The position numbers were made by a program, and so were the translations under genes. Of a stretch of DNA of 60,151 bases, positions 43,982 through 52,363 are shown piece by piece (positions within the stretch are counted from its first letter, which is position 1; each line of letters opens with the position of its first letter). The stretch is from Elusimicrobiota bacterium (GTDB lineage: Bacteria > Elusimicrobiota > Elusimicrobia > UBA1565): assembly GCA_016212885.1 (NCBI GenBank), contig JACRDO010000094.1:1-60151 (forward strand), written 5' to 3'. Below the pieces are notes generated by a model. The model saw nothing but the letters and a program-made list of their open reading frames with translations, was not told where the DNA came from and did no database searches.

Positions 43982-44400
43982 AGGGCAGGCTCATCTTCGG
44001 CGGTTCGGCTGAGGGCTCGGCCCTCAAATCCGACGCGCCGCTCGGGCTTTTCGGGCACCTGGATCCCAGAACGGGCGTCTACCGGGAGGCCGGGCATCCC
44101 TTGGACCGCAAGCCGGTCAAAGGCCGCATCCTCGTTTTTCCACGCGCCAAGGGGAGCACCGTGGGCTCCTACATTCTCTACGGCCTGGCGAGGTCCGGCC
44201 ATGCGCCAGCGGCCATGATCCTCGCCGAGTGCGACACGATCGTCGCCGTGGGCGCGATCATCAGCGGCATCCCGACCGTGGACCAAGTGGACATCTCCCG
44301 CATTCCGGACGGGGCCACGGTCAAGGTGCGCGGCAAGGAGGTCATCGTTGAATCCCATCAGCGTCTTCGTCAAGCTCGGCGGTTCCTGCATCACGGATAA
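43966..44400 (+). CDS. Aconitase X small (swivel) subunit
   Basis: A 144-residue swivel-domain subunit: GRLIFGGSAEGSALKSDAPL, then VFPRAKGSTVGSYILYGLAR with the conserved Ser region, and VAVGAIISGIPTVDQ. It partners the large subunit just upstream (16-base overlap). Homology ends at about VRGKEVIVE; the last ~13 residues (SHQRLRQARRFLHH…) run 53 bases into the following kinase gene and look like an unselected tail. In many bacteria these two subunits are fused; here they are separate, as in archaeal phosphomevalonate dehydratases. Confidence 0.87.
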   Translation: MGKRLKGRLIFGGSAEGSALKSDAPLGLFGHLDPRTGVYREAGHPLDRKPVKGRILVFPRAKGSTVGSYILYGLARSGHAPAAMILAECDTIVAVGAIISGIPTVDQVDISRIPDGATVKVRGKEVIVESHQRLRQARRFLHHG

Positions 44401-45157
44401 GGCGGTCCCGGACAGCCTGAAGGGCGCGCGCATCGCGGCCGCGGCCAGGATGATGCGCAAGGCCTTAGACCATGCCGCGCGCCGCGGCCGGCCCATCCGC
44501 CTGGTCCTGGGCCACGGCGCCGGCGCCTACGGCCACATACTGGCGCAGAGATACGCCGCGGTCGCGGGCGTCCATCCCAAGCGCGGCTGGGAAGGGCTCT
44601 ACAAGATCCGCGAGTCCATGACCAGGATGAACCTCCTCTTCGTTCGGCACTGCAACAAGGGCGGGCTCTTCCCAGTGACGGTCTCGCCCTTCGCCGTGGC
44701 CGAGGCCGCGGACGGAGCCGTGCGCCGCCTCGATATCCACAACATCGAGGCGCTATTAGAGCAGGGGCAGGTCCCCCTGCTCCACGGGGACATCATCCCC
44801 GACACAAGGCGCGGGTTCACCATCGCCTCCACGGAAGCCCTCCTGGAGGCCTTGAGCCGCCGCATCCGCTTCGACCGGATCGTGATGGCATCCGACACGG
44901 ACGGGGTCTTGGGCTGCGATGGGGCCACGGTCCCCCGCATTTTCCGCGGGAACATCCGGAGCCTTTCCGAGAGCCTCGCAGGCTCCAGCTCGCCGGACGT
45001 CACGGGCGGGATGCGGGAGAAGGTGGAGAGGCTCTTCGCTCTCTTGAGCGGGGGACGCGCCGGGGAGGCGCGGATCCTGCGGTTGAGCGGGCGCGCGGAG
45101 AACCTCTACCGGGCGATCCTGGGGATGGGCGGCGGGGGGACCCTGCTCAAGCCTTGA
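44348..45157 (+). CDS. ipk: Isopentenyl phosphate kinase
   Basis: IPK phosphorylates isopentenyl phosphate to IPP, the step that defines archaeal-type mevalonate pathways. The 269-residue amino-acid-kinase-fold protein has VFVKLGGSCITDK at its start, LVLGHGAGAYGHILAQRYA with the catalytic His region typical of IPK (HGAGAYGH), LLHGDIIPDTRRG, and ASDTDGVLG. It starts at TTG 44348, overlapping the small aconitase X subunit by 53 bases, the longest overlap in this operon. It is the last gene of the cluster; a 16-bp palindrome separates it from the convergent uppS. Confidence 0.92.
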   Translation: MNPISVFVKLGGSCITDKAVPDSLKGARIAAAARMMRKALDHAARRGRPIRLVLGHGAGAYGHILAQRYAAVAGVHPKRGWEGLYKIRESMTRMNLLFVRHCNKGGLFPVTVSPFAVAEAADGAVRRLDIHNIEALLEQGQVPLLHGDIIPDTRRGFTIASTEALLEALSRRIRFDRIVMASDTDGVLGCDGATVPRIFRGNIRSLSESLAGSSSPDVTGGMREKVERLFALLSGGRAGEARILRLSGRAENLYRAILGMGGGGTLLKP

Positions 45158-45172
45158 GCCGCGGCCGCGGCT
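45157..45172. terminator. 16-bp palindrome between convergent genes
   Basis: The perfect palindrome agccgcggccgcggct overlaps the ipk stop and lies 4 bases before the uppS stop. It may help end both convergent transcripts, though no clear T-run follows on either strand. Confidence 0.35.
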
Positions 45173-45175
45173 TCC

Positions 45176-45985
45176 TTACGCGCCGCGGCGCCTTTCGCGC
45201 CGCTGGTAGGTCCGGATGACGCGCCAGAGATCGATCCTGCGGAAGTCCGGCCAGAAGACGTCGATGAAGCACAGCTCGCTGTAAGCGCCCTGCCAGAGGA
45301 GAAAGCCGCTCAGCCGCTCTTCGCCGGAGGTCCGGATGATGAGGTCCGGGTCCGGCTGGGGCAGATAGGCGGTATAGAGGTGCCCCCCGATCATGGCCTC
45401 GTCGATCTTGTCGATGCTGATCTGCCCTGACTTGACCTCTTCGGCGATCTTCTTCGTCGCGTCCACGATCTCCGCCCGCCCGCCGTAGGCCAGCGCGATG
45501 TTGAGGTAATGCTGGTCGAAGTCCTTGGTGTCCTCTTCAACGGCGCGGGCCAGCTTCTGGGTGCTCTCAGGAAGCAGGTTGAGCCGCCCGATGACCCGGA
45601 TATGGACCCTGTTCCTGCGGATGCGCTCATCGGAGGACATGGTCCTCAGCTTGTCCTCGAAGACCCGCATGAGCTCCTGCACTTCCGCTTGCGGCCTATT
45701 GAAGTTCTCGGTTGAGAACGCGTAGAGGGTCACCGTCTTGACCTTCAGGTCCAGGCACCACTCGACCAAGTCGTCGACCTTATCCGCTCCGAACTTGTGG
45801 CCGCCCCAAGACGGCAGGTCGCGCTTGCTCGCCCACCGCCGGTTCCCATCGAGGATGACGCCGATGTGCTCCGGGATCCGGTCGTCCTTGATTTGGCTCC
45901 ATAGGATCTTCTCGTAGATCCCATAGACGATGGGATTGCAGGTGATGGCCCTCGCGAGAAGGGAGACGACTTTGGAGAGATTCAA
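45176..45985 (-). CDS. uppS: Cis-prenyltransferase (polyprenyl diphosphate synthase), archaeal-like
   Basis: A 269-residue cis-prenyltransferase that makes a long polyprenyl diphosphate, the source of the MraY/MurG lipid carrier. It has IPEHIGVILDGNRRWA with the catalytic Asp, WGGHKFGADKVDDLVEWCLD, LYAFSTENFNRP and the C-terminal LIIRTSGEERLSGFLLWQ. The N-terminal NPIVYGIYEKILWSQIKDDR before the catalytic motif, the GEERLSGFLLWQ wording and the final TYQRRERRRG look like archaeal homologues rather than standard bacterial UppS. The start is TTG 45985, with no in-frame ATG nearby. It converges on the mevalonate operon. Confidence 0.9.
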   Translation of the reverse strand: MNLSKVVSLLARAITCNPIVYGIYEKILWSQIKDDRIPEHIGVILDGNRRWASKRDLPSWGGHKFGADKVDDLVEWCLDLKVKTVTLYAFSTENFNRPQAEVQELMRVFEDKLRTMSSDERIRRNRVHIRVIGRLNLLPESTQKLARAVEEDTKDFDQHYLNIALAYGGRAEIVDATKKIAEEVKSGQISIDKIDEAMIGGHLYTAYLPQPDPDLIIRTSGEERLSGFLLWQGAYSELCFIDVFWPDFRRIDLWRVIRTYQRRERRRGA

Positions 45986-46022
45986 TTCCCAGCCTCTTCC
46001 TTAATGTAGATTGTAGGAAATA

Positions 46023-47468
46023 TCAAGGCCTGTCTGCGGGCTTCCAAGCGAAATAGACCGGCACGCCGAGCAGGACGATCCCGATGCCGGGCCAGGTGTA
46101 CTTCGGCTTGAAGATGAGGAGGTCCGCGCAGATGGCGGCCGCAGCCAGGACGTAGAGAGCCGGCGCCAGGGGATAGCCCCAGGCCTTATAAGGGCGCGGC
46201 GCATCCGGCTTCTTCCTGCGCAGGATGAAGATCCCCGCCACCGTGAGGATATAGAAGATCAAGACCGCGAAGATCACGTAATCCAGCAGGTCCCCATAGG
46301 TCCCCGATAGGCATAAGGCCCCGGCCCAGAGGCCCTGAAGGACCAAGGCCGCGCCTGGGACCGAGCTGCGGTTGAGCGAGCCCACGCGCTTGAAGAAGAG
46401 CCCGTCTTGAGCCATGGCGTAGTAGACGCGCGCGCCGGCGAGGATGAGTCCGTTGGCGCAGCCGAAGGTCGAGACCATGATGAGGGCCGCCATCACGGCC
46501 TCGCCTCGAGGGCCCAGGATCGCGGAGGCCGCCGCGGTCGCGATCCGGTCGTTGGCCGCGAACTGCACCCCGCGGCCGAGCGCGTCCGCCGCGTCCGGGC
46601 TGCCTGAGAGCGGCAGAACCGAAAGGTAGGCGAGATTGGCCAGGATGTAGAGAGCCGTGACGGCCGCGGTGCCGAGAACCAGGCTCAGCGGCACGTTGCG
46701 CTGGGGGTCGGCGACCTCGCCCGCGGTGAAGGTCACGTTGTTCCAGGCGTCGCTTGCAAAGAGGGAGCCGACCATGGCGACCCCGATCGCCGCAAGGAGG
46801 GCGGCCCCTGAGACGGGCTCGACCGAGGCGATGCGGCCTTCGGCCAGATGCGTCCACGCCGCGGACCATGCGCCGGAGAGGTTGGCGGCGACGGCGGAGG
46901 CGTTCCGGCCGATGAGGAACGCGAGCAGGATGAGGCCCGCGAGCGCAGCGGTCTTCGCCAGCGTGAAGAGGTTCTGCACGGTCTTGCCGAGGCGCAGGCC
47001 GCGCAGGTTGACGGCCGTGAGCGCGGCGATGGCCGCGATGGCCAGGAGCTGGGCCGCTGAGACCTTCAAGCCGAAGGCCGAAAACAAGACATGCCGCTCG
47101 CTGAACCAGGGCAGGAGGACGCCGGTGAATTTCGCGAAACCCACGGCGACCGCGGCGATGGTGCCGGTCTGGATGACCAGGAAGAGGGTCCAGCCGTAGA
47201 GGAAGCCCGCGAGCGGGCCGTACGCCTCGCGGAGGTAGACGTACTGGCCTCCGGCGCGCGGCATCATGCAGGCGAGCTCCCCGTAGCTCAAAGCCGCGGT
47301 GATGGTGATGGCGCCGGTGATGAGCCAGACCGCGAGCAGCCAGCCGGAGCAGCCGACCGTCCTTGCGATGTCCGCGCTGACGATGAAGATGCCGGAGCCG
47401 ATCATGGACCCCACCACGAGCATCGTGGAGTCCAGGAGGCCGAGCTCCCGCTTGAGCTGGGGATCCAC
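46023..47468 (-). CDS. APC-family amino acid permease
   Basis: A 481-residue amino acid-polyamine-organocation transporter with about 12 membrane helices. The N-terminal helix carries the glycine-rich VVGSMIGSGIFIVSADIA motif that binds substrate carboxylates in this family, followed by SYGELACMMPRAGGQYVYLREAYGP. The substrate is unknown; exchangers of the LAT type look similar. It starts at GTG 47468, immediately after the stop of the second permease, so the two are co-transcribed. Confidence 0.88.
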   Translation of the reverse strand: MDPQLKRELGLLDSTMLVVGSMIGSGIFIVSADIARTVGCSGWLLAVWLITGAITITAALSYGELACMMPRAGGQYVYLREAYGPLAGFLYGWTLFLVIQTGTIAAVAVGFAKFTGVLLPWFSERHVLFSAFGLKVSAAQLLAIAAIAALTAVNLRGLRLGKTVQNLFTLAKTAALAGLILLAFLIGRNASAVAANLSGAWSAAWTHLAEGRIASVEPVSGAALLAAIGVAMVGSLFASDAWNNVTFTAGEVADPQRNVPLSLVLGTAAVTALYILANLAYLSVLPLSGSPDAADALGRGVQFAANDRIATAAASAILGPRGEAVMAALIMVSTFGCANGLILAGARVYYAMAQDGLFFKRVGSLNRSSVPGAALVLQGLWAGALCLSGTYGDLLDYVIFAVLIFYILTVAGIFILRRKKPDAPRPYKAWGYPLAPALYVLAAAAICADLLIFKPKYTWPGIGIVLLGVPVYFAWKPADRP

Positions 47469-48974
47469 CTACCGGGAGCCCTGGGCCCGCTGGCGGGCGA
47501 GCACGCTGTGATGTCGGCCGTAGAGGAAGTAGATGATGAATCCCAGGAGCAGCCAGACGAACAACCTCAGCCAGTTCTCAGCCGGGAGGGAGAACATGAG
47601 CAGGAGGCAGAAGAGGATGCCGAGGATGGGGACCGCGGGCGAGAAGGGACAGCGGAAGGGCCGCTCCGCCTCGGGGTTGGTGCGGCGCATGATGAGCACC
47701 GCGGCGCAGACGATGACGAAGGCAAGCAGGGTTCCGATGTTGACGAGCTCGGCCAGCACCCGCAGCGGCACGAAAGCCGCCAGGAGGGCGACCACGATGC
47801 CGGTGAGGATCGTGGATTTGTAGGGCGTGCGGAACCTGGGGTGCACGGCGCCGAAGATCGAGGGGGGCACCATCCCGTCGCGGGCCATGGCCAGGAACAC
47901 GCGGGGCTGGCTGAGCATCAGGACGAGCAGGACCGAGGTGATGCCGGCCAGGGCGCCCAGCGCGATGAGGAACTGGGCCCAAGGCAGGCCGACATGCTTG
48001 AACGCGTCGGCGACCGGCGCGTCGATGTTGATCTTGTCGTAGGGGACCATGCCGGTCAGGACAGCTGAGACCGCGATGTAGAGCACGGTGCAGATGATGA
48101 GCGAGGCGATGATGCCGATCGGCACGTCGCGCTGGGGGAGGCGCGCCTCCTCAGCGTGGGTCGAGACGGAATCGAAGCCGATGTAGGCGAAGAAGATCAT
48201 GCCCGCGCCGGCGAGCATGCCTAAGGGCTCGCCGCCGAGGCCGGTCTGGCCCACGAGCGTCCTGCCGAAGAAGCTGACCCCGGTCAAGCCGTAGGGCGCG
48301 AAGGGCGTCCAGTTCTTCGGGTCCACGTAGAACGCCCCAACCGCGATGACGAAGACTACGATGACCAGCTTGATGGCCACCATGGCCGTGTTGAAGGAGG
48401 CGCTCTCCTTGATGCCGATCACCAGGATGCAGGTGACGATGAGGGCGATGATGATGGCGGGCACGTCGAACCAGGTCCCCGTGGGGACCAGCCGCCCCAC
48501 GTCCGGGTTGAAGTCGAAAGGCGCGCGGCTGAGCAGGTGCGGGACCTTGAGCCCGAAGATGCCGATGAAGCTCTGGAAATAATGGGACCAGCCGTGCGCC
48601 ACGGTGGAGGAGGCCACGGTGTACTCCAGCACGAGGTCCCAGCCGATGATCCAGGCGAAGAGCTCCCCGAGGGTGGCGTAGGCGTAGGTGTAGGCGGAGC
48701 CCGCCACCGGCGCCATGGACGCGAACTCAGCGTAGCAGAGCGCGGAGAAGATGCAGGCCATGCCGGCCACGACGAAGGAGAGGATGAGCGCCGGGCCGGC
48801 CTTGTCGTGGGCCGCGATGCCGGTCAGCACGAAGATGCCGGTGCCGATGATGCAGCCGATCCCGAGGCTGGTCAGCTGGACGGGGCCGAGGACCCGGCGC
48901 AAGCGATGCTCGCCCTTCATCTCCTCCAGGAGCAGACTAAGGGGTTTTCTCGCAAATAGGTGGTCGATTTTCAT
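47469..48974 (-). CDS. APC-family cationic amino acid transporter-like permease
   Basis: A 501-residue, about 12-14-helix permease resembling the CAT/YfnA type: a short cytoplasmic N-terminus with KGEHRLRRVLGPVQLTSLG, then GIGCIIGTGIFVLTGIAAH, SALCYAEFASMAPVAGSAYTY, FFAYIGFDSVSTHAEEARLP and a C-terminal hydrophobic hairpin. I chose ATG 48974, which gives the usual N-terminus. It lies 38 bases after the amylase gene and directly before the first permease, so substrate uptake could be linked, but no sequence evidence shows which amino acid. Confidence 0.9.
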   Translation of the reverse strand: MKIDHLFARKPLSLLLEEMKGEHRLRRVLGPVQLTSLGIGCIIGTGIFVLTGIAAHDKAGPALILSFVVAGMACIFSALCYAEFASMAPVAGSAYTYAYATLGELFAWIIGWDLVLEYTVASSTVAHGWSHYFQSFIGIFGLKVPHLLSRAPFDFNPDVGRLVPTGTWFDVPAIIIALIVTCILVIGIKESASFNTAMVAIKLVIVVFVIAVGAFYVDPKNWTPFAPYGLTGVSFFGRTLVGQTGLGGEPLGMLAGAGMIFFAYIGFDSVSTHAEEARLPQRDVPIGIIASLIICTVLYIAVSAVLTGMVPYDKINIDAPVADAFKHVGLPWAQFLIALGALAGITSVLLVLMLSQPRVFLAMARDGMVPPSIFGAVHPRFRTPYKSTILTGIVVALLAAFVPLRVLAELVNIGTLLAFVIVCAAVLIMRRTNPEAERPFRCPFSPAVPILGILFCLLLMFSLPAENWLRLFVWLLLGFIIYFLYGRHHSVLARQRAQGSR

Positions 48975-49012
48975 TGCGCAGGAATCATACAAACTATTGT
49001 GGGGACCGAGTT

Positions 49013-50365
49013 TTACTTGGTCCAGACCGCGTAGTCCTTGCCGTAGGCCGCGAGCTCCCAGCCCGCGCCCGGGGACCAGTCGCCTGGGCCGATCTTCACG
49101 GCCAGCTTCCCGCCGACGATGGCGGCGTACTTGCTGGTGTCGGCCGCCTGGATGGAGACCGAGCTCGTCGCGTTGACGCCCGCGGCTTTGCGCGCCTGAA
49201 TGAGCGCGTTGAGCTGGTCGTGGATGCCCCAATCGTAGAAGTGGGGCCAGTAGAGGCAGGGGACGCCCGGGTGCGTCATGATGTAGGCGTAGCCCTGCAG
49301 GATCTTGTCGCCCGGGAAGGGCCAGGCGTTCTGCCCGCCGGAGCCGCCGGAGCTCGCCCCCGTGTCGTGGTTGTCTAAGAAGGTCACGGCCTTGGCCGGC
49401 CACCAGCCGATAAGGCCGGAGGGCTTGCCGTCCTTGTCGCCCAGGCGCCAATACTCGCCCGCGCTTACGGCGTGCTGAAGCACGGCCTTGGTGGTGAAGT
49501 CGAAGGCCGCCACCCTGCCGCCCGTCGAGTCGATCCAATCGCAGAGCTGCTGGCGGTGCGCGTTCGCGTTGTTGATGTCGAAGTCGTCCCACACCTCGGC
49601 CACAGCGAAGGAGGGAGAGGTCGCGTCGTTGTACGCTGAAAGGTATCTCGAGCCGAAGCCCCGGACGAAGTCGTAGCGCCAGCCGTCGTAGCCGATCTCG
49701 CTCTTCATCCAAAGCAGCCAGTTGTTCAGGCTTTTTTGAACAGCTGCATTGGTGTGGTCTATGTCGCGGCCCGCGTGGAATCCCTTGCCGGTGTCAGGAT
49801 GACCCTTGGCCCCGGGCCATTCGTCGCCGCTCACGACCGCTTCGGGCCCCCAGGCCGGTTCCTCGAAATCCGCCCAACCTTTCGTCCCTACGCGATGATT
49901 GATGACGATGTCAGCAAGCGCCTTCACACCGCGGCCGTGCAAGGCGGAAACCGCGCCTTTTAGCTGGTCCTGCGTTCCGTAGTGGGAAGTCTGGACATAG
50001 AGCCTGCTGGGGAGGTAGCCTTCATCGCTCTGCGCTTCGGAGGAGGGGGGAAGCCAGACCATGTCTATTCCCGAAGAGGAGATGTCCCCGGCCTTCGAGG
50101 CGACGACGTTCCACCAGGGGTAGGCCTGGTGCGATTCCCAATGGAAGCCCTGGAGCATGACGGCGCTCCCGGCCCCGGCCGAAGAAGCGCCCGCATCATG
50201 CTTCGGCTTGTAGGGGCCGGCCGCTGTGTCGGGGACGAGGGTCTGGACGTCGCCTGCCTGCTGCAGGAGCTGGGGATACGCCTGCTTGGAGGATTGCTTG
50301 GCGAAAAGCCCAGGGGCCGAGCCCGTAAGGAGGAAGAAGAGCGCGAGGGTTCGCAGCGATCCCAT
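49013..50365 (-). CDS. Secreted alpha-amylase (GH13)
   Basis: A 450-residue extracellular alpha-glucan hydrolase. The signal peptide is MGSLRTLALFFLLTGSAPGLFA; the catalytic barrel has ADIVINHRVG, GWRYDFVRGF (nucleophile Asp), AVAEVWDDF (acid Glu) and FLDNHDTGA (transition-state Asp). A compact C-terminal beta domain ends the protein. The overall pattern resembles the plant/archaeal type of GH13. I chose ATG 50365 over ATG 50389, because a TATAAT -10 box (50383-50378 on this strand) lies between them. The leader would be very short. Confidence 0.9.
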   Translation of the reverse strand: MGSLRTLALFFLLTGSAPGLFAKQSSKQAYPQLLQQAGDVQTLVPDTAAGPYKPKHDAGASSAGAGSAVMLQGFHWESHQAYPWWNVVASKAGDISSSGIDMVWLPPSSEAQSDEGYLPSRLYVQTSHYGTQDQLKGAVSALHGRGVKALADIVINHRVGTKGWADFEEPAWGPEAVVSGDEWPGAKGHPDTGKGFHAGRDIDHTNAAVQKSLNNWLLWMKSEIGYDGWRYDFVRGFGSRYLSAYNDATSPSFAVAEVWDDFDINNANAHRQQLCDWIDSTGGRVAAFDFTTKAVLQHAVSAGEYWRLGDKDGKPSGLIGWWPAKAVTFLDNHDTGASSGGSGGQNAWPFPGDKILQGYAYIMTHPGVPCLYWPHFYDWGIHDQLNALIQARKAAGVNATSSVSIQAADTSKYAAIVGGKLAVKIGPGDWSPGAGWELAAYGKDYAVWTK

Positions 50366-50377
50366 GGACCTATTAAC

Positions 50378-50446
50378 ATTATAGGCCATTTGGGCCGCTC
50401 GGGGTAGGGCCTACGAGCCTAGAAGGAATATAGGTCCAAGGACCTA
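50378..50446 (-). promoter_or_regulatory. Amylase promoter and TAGGNCC palindromes
   Basis: On the minus strand a perfect TATAAT lies at 50383-50378, 12 bases before the amylase ATG; no good -35 is seen. Instead there are tagggccta (50405-50413) and the perfect palindrome taggtcc/ggaccta (50431-50437, 50440-50446), which touches the end of mltG. These may be sites for an activator. Confidence 0.5.
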
Positions 50447-51400
50447 CCAGCCTTGCCGGCGCGAAAAGGCCCGCTTGATGCGGTTCCTCGCGTTGATGTG
50501 CTCGTCGAGCGTCCGGGAGAAGATGTGCCCGCCCGCGCGGTCCGCGACGAAGTAGAGAGCGTCGGTCTGAGCCGGGAAGAGGACCGCGCGGACAGCGTCG
50601 AGGCCCGGACTGCAGATCGGCCCCGGGGGGAGGCCGAAGTACTGGTAGGTGTTGTACTTCGACAAGAGGCCCAGGTCCGCGCGGGTGAGCGCCTTCTTCC
50701 ATTCGCCGCTGTCTTTGCCCAGGGCATACTGGACCGTCGGGTCCGCCTCCAGCCGCATGCGCTTGTCCAGCCGGTTGATGTAGACCGCGGCGATCATGGG
50801 CATCTCGGACTGGAGGCGGGCCTCGCGCTGGACGATGGAGGCGAGGGTCACGGCCTGCGCGAGGGTGAATCGCTGCTGCCCGGCTTTCGCGACCTCGGGC
50901 TCGATGAACCTCCGGAAGTTCACATGCATGTGGTGGGCGATCTCCTCCGCCGGGAGCCCGCGGTGGAAGAAGTAGGACGCGGGGAACAGGTAGCCCTCCA
51001 TGTTGTTTGAGCGCACGTAGTCCATGAACGCCGCCGAATCCGCGACCCCGGCTTCCTGAAGGCGGTCCGCGATCTGCCTGGCCATGAAGCCTTCCGGGAT
51101 GACGATCTTGACCTGCTCCGAGCGCCCCTCCCGGATCCAGCGCAGGGCCTCCAGGGTCCCCATCCTCCTGCGCAAGACATAGAGGCCGGGCTTGAGCTTG
51201 TGGTCCGACCCGGTCGCCTTGGCGAGTGCCTTGAAGATGAAGGCGGACGGGATGACGCCCGCGGCCTTGAGCAGGCGCGCGGTCTCGGAGGCGCCCGCGC
51301 CGGCTGGCACCTCCACGCGGACATCAGGGCCTGCGGGAAGGAGGAAAAGGGCCGCGGCCAGGGCCAGGGCCGCGCCGGCCGCAGCTGTCCTCAGGCGCAT
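50444..51400 (-). CDS. mltG: Endolytic murein transglycosylase MltG
   Basis: MltG cleaves nascent glycan strands and helps set their length. The 318-residue protein has one N-terminal membrane helix, a LysM-like/PASTA-like substructure, and the YceG fold. Landmarks are IVIPEGFMARQIADRL, NNMEGYLFPASYFF, VTLASIVQREARLQSEMP with the catalytic Glu, and the C-terminal KYNTYQYFGLPPGPICSPG. Its start overlaps the end of thpR by 10 bases, so it is the last gene of the minus-strand run that begins at 59482. Confidence 0.94.
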   Translation of the reverse strand: MRLRTAAAGAALALAAALFLLPAGPDVRVEVPAGAGASETARLLKAAGVIPSAFIFKALAKATGSDHKLKPGLYVLRRRMGTLEALRWIREGRSEQVKIVIPEGFMARQIADRLQEAGVADSAAFMDYVRSNNMEGYLFPASYFFHRGLPAEEIAHHMHVNFRRFIEPEVAKAGQQRFTLAQAVTLASIVQREARLQSEMPMIAAVYINRLDKRMRLEADPTVQYALGKDSGEWKKALTRADLGLLSKYNTYQYFGLPPGPICSPGLDAVRAVLFPAQTDALYFVADRAGGHIFSRTLDEHINARNRIKRAFSRRQGW

Positions 51401-51981
51401 CGCACGCCTCCGGTCAGCGGGAACCGCTCGACGTCCTCATAGCGCGGCCCTTGGGGAGTGAGGCGGCTTTCGATCAGGCTGAAATCCTCGACTTGGGTCC
51501 CGCTCTCCTGCCAGCGGCCGGCCGCCTCGGCCGACCACGCTTGGGCCGCTGAGGCCAGCTGGGAGGCCTTCCGCACGGAGCGGACCCGGCCGATGGTCAC
51601 GTGAGCGACGAAGTCCCGCTCTTCGCGGGCGAAGCCTTCCTCGGCCAAGGCCTTGCGCAAAGCCTTGGCCAGGGCGCAGGTCTCGGCCGCGCCCGCGCGG
51701 ACCCCGGCCCAGACGACCCGGGCCGCTTTCCAGGACGGGAAAGCCCCCAGGGTGCCCAGGTCCATCCGGTAGGCGGCGAGCGCCTGCGCTGCGCGCGAGC
51801 CGGCCCGGCGGGCCGCCTCGAGCCGCTCCGGGGAGACCTCTCCCAGGAATGCGAGGGTCAGGTGCATTGAATCCTCGCGGACCCACTTGGCGTCCGCGCC
51901 GGAGGCGGCCAGGCTTTCAAGGGCGCAGGCGAGCAGCCTGCGCGCGTCCGCAGACAGTGCGACTGCGAAGAAGAGCCTCAA
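51391..51981 (-). CDS. thpR: RNA 2',3'-cyclic phosphodiesterase ThpR
   Basis: A 196-residue 2H-phosphoesterase. Both HxTx motifs are present: HLTL at residues ~40-43 (in DSMHLTLAFLGEV) and HVTI later (in DFVAHVTIGRV). The family opens cyclic phosphates at RNA ends and also shows ligase-like activity in vitro. It overlaps the response-regulator gene by four bases, an unusual neighbour with no obvious functional link, and overlaps mltG by ten. Confidence 0.9.
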   Translation of the reverse strand: MRLFFAVALSADARRLLACALESLAASGADAKWVREDSMHLTLAFLGEVSPERLEAARRAGSRAAQALAAYRMDLGTLGAFPSWKAARVVWAGVRAGAAETCALAKALRKALAEEGFAREERDFVAHVTIGRVRSVRKASQLASAAQAWSAEAAGRWQESGTQVEDFSLIESRLTPQGPRYEDVERFPLTGGVRCA

Positions 51982-52355
51982 GCTTTTGCGCGGCGGAGCA
52001 CCGCCCTCAATCGCGCGAGCAGATCTTCGGACTTGAAAGGCTTGACGATGAAGTCGTCCACGCCGAAGTGCAGGGCTTCCAACTCGTCGTCTTCGGCCTG
52101 CTTGACCGTGAGCATGATGACCGGGACGTCGCGCATGGGCTGCGAGCGCCGGAGCGCCTGGACGAAGGCCTGGCCGTCCATCCTGGGCATCATCCAGTCC
52201 GCCAGGACCGCGTCGGGGCGCGCCTGGGCGGCCTTGTCCAGGGCCTCCCGGCCGTCCTTGGCAAGGCAGACCTCGTACCCGGAGGCCTCCAGGATGTCCC
52301 GGATGATGACCCTGAAGTCCTCCTCGTCGTCAACGACCAGAACTCTGATCCCCAT
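51978..52355 (-). CDS. Response regulator, single receiver domain
   Basis: A 125-residue stand-alone receiver domain. The acidic pair is in VLVVDDEEDF, phospho-acceptor D53 in VLADWMMPRMDG, the conserved Thr in VIMLTVK, and Lys in DFIVKPFKSED. It has no output domain, so it must act by protein contact or phosphotransfer. The histidine kinase gene lies 8 bases upstream and is its evident partner. Confidence 0.94.
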   Translation of the reverse strand: MGIRVLVVDDEEDFRVIIRDILEASGYEVCLAKDGREALDKAAQARPDAVLADWMMPRMDGQAFVQALRRSQPMRDVPVIMLTVKQAEDDELEALHFGVDDFIVKPFKSEDLLARLRAVLRRAKA

Positions 52356-52363
52356 GCGGCCTC

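Noticed and set aside
47091..48068. A plus-strand frame across the permease genes
   Set aside because: It is antisense to two multi-helix permeases and its translation is an Asp/Glu/Arg/Gly-rich mirror of hydrophobic codons.
50365..50389. Upstream ATG (50389) as the amylase start
   Set aside because: A perfect TATAAT lies between it and ATG 50365, and the signal peptide begins at the latter.
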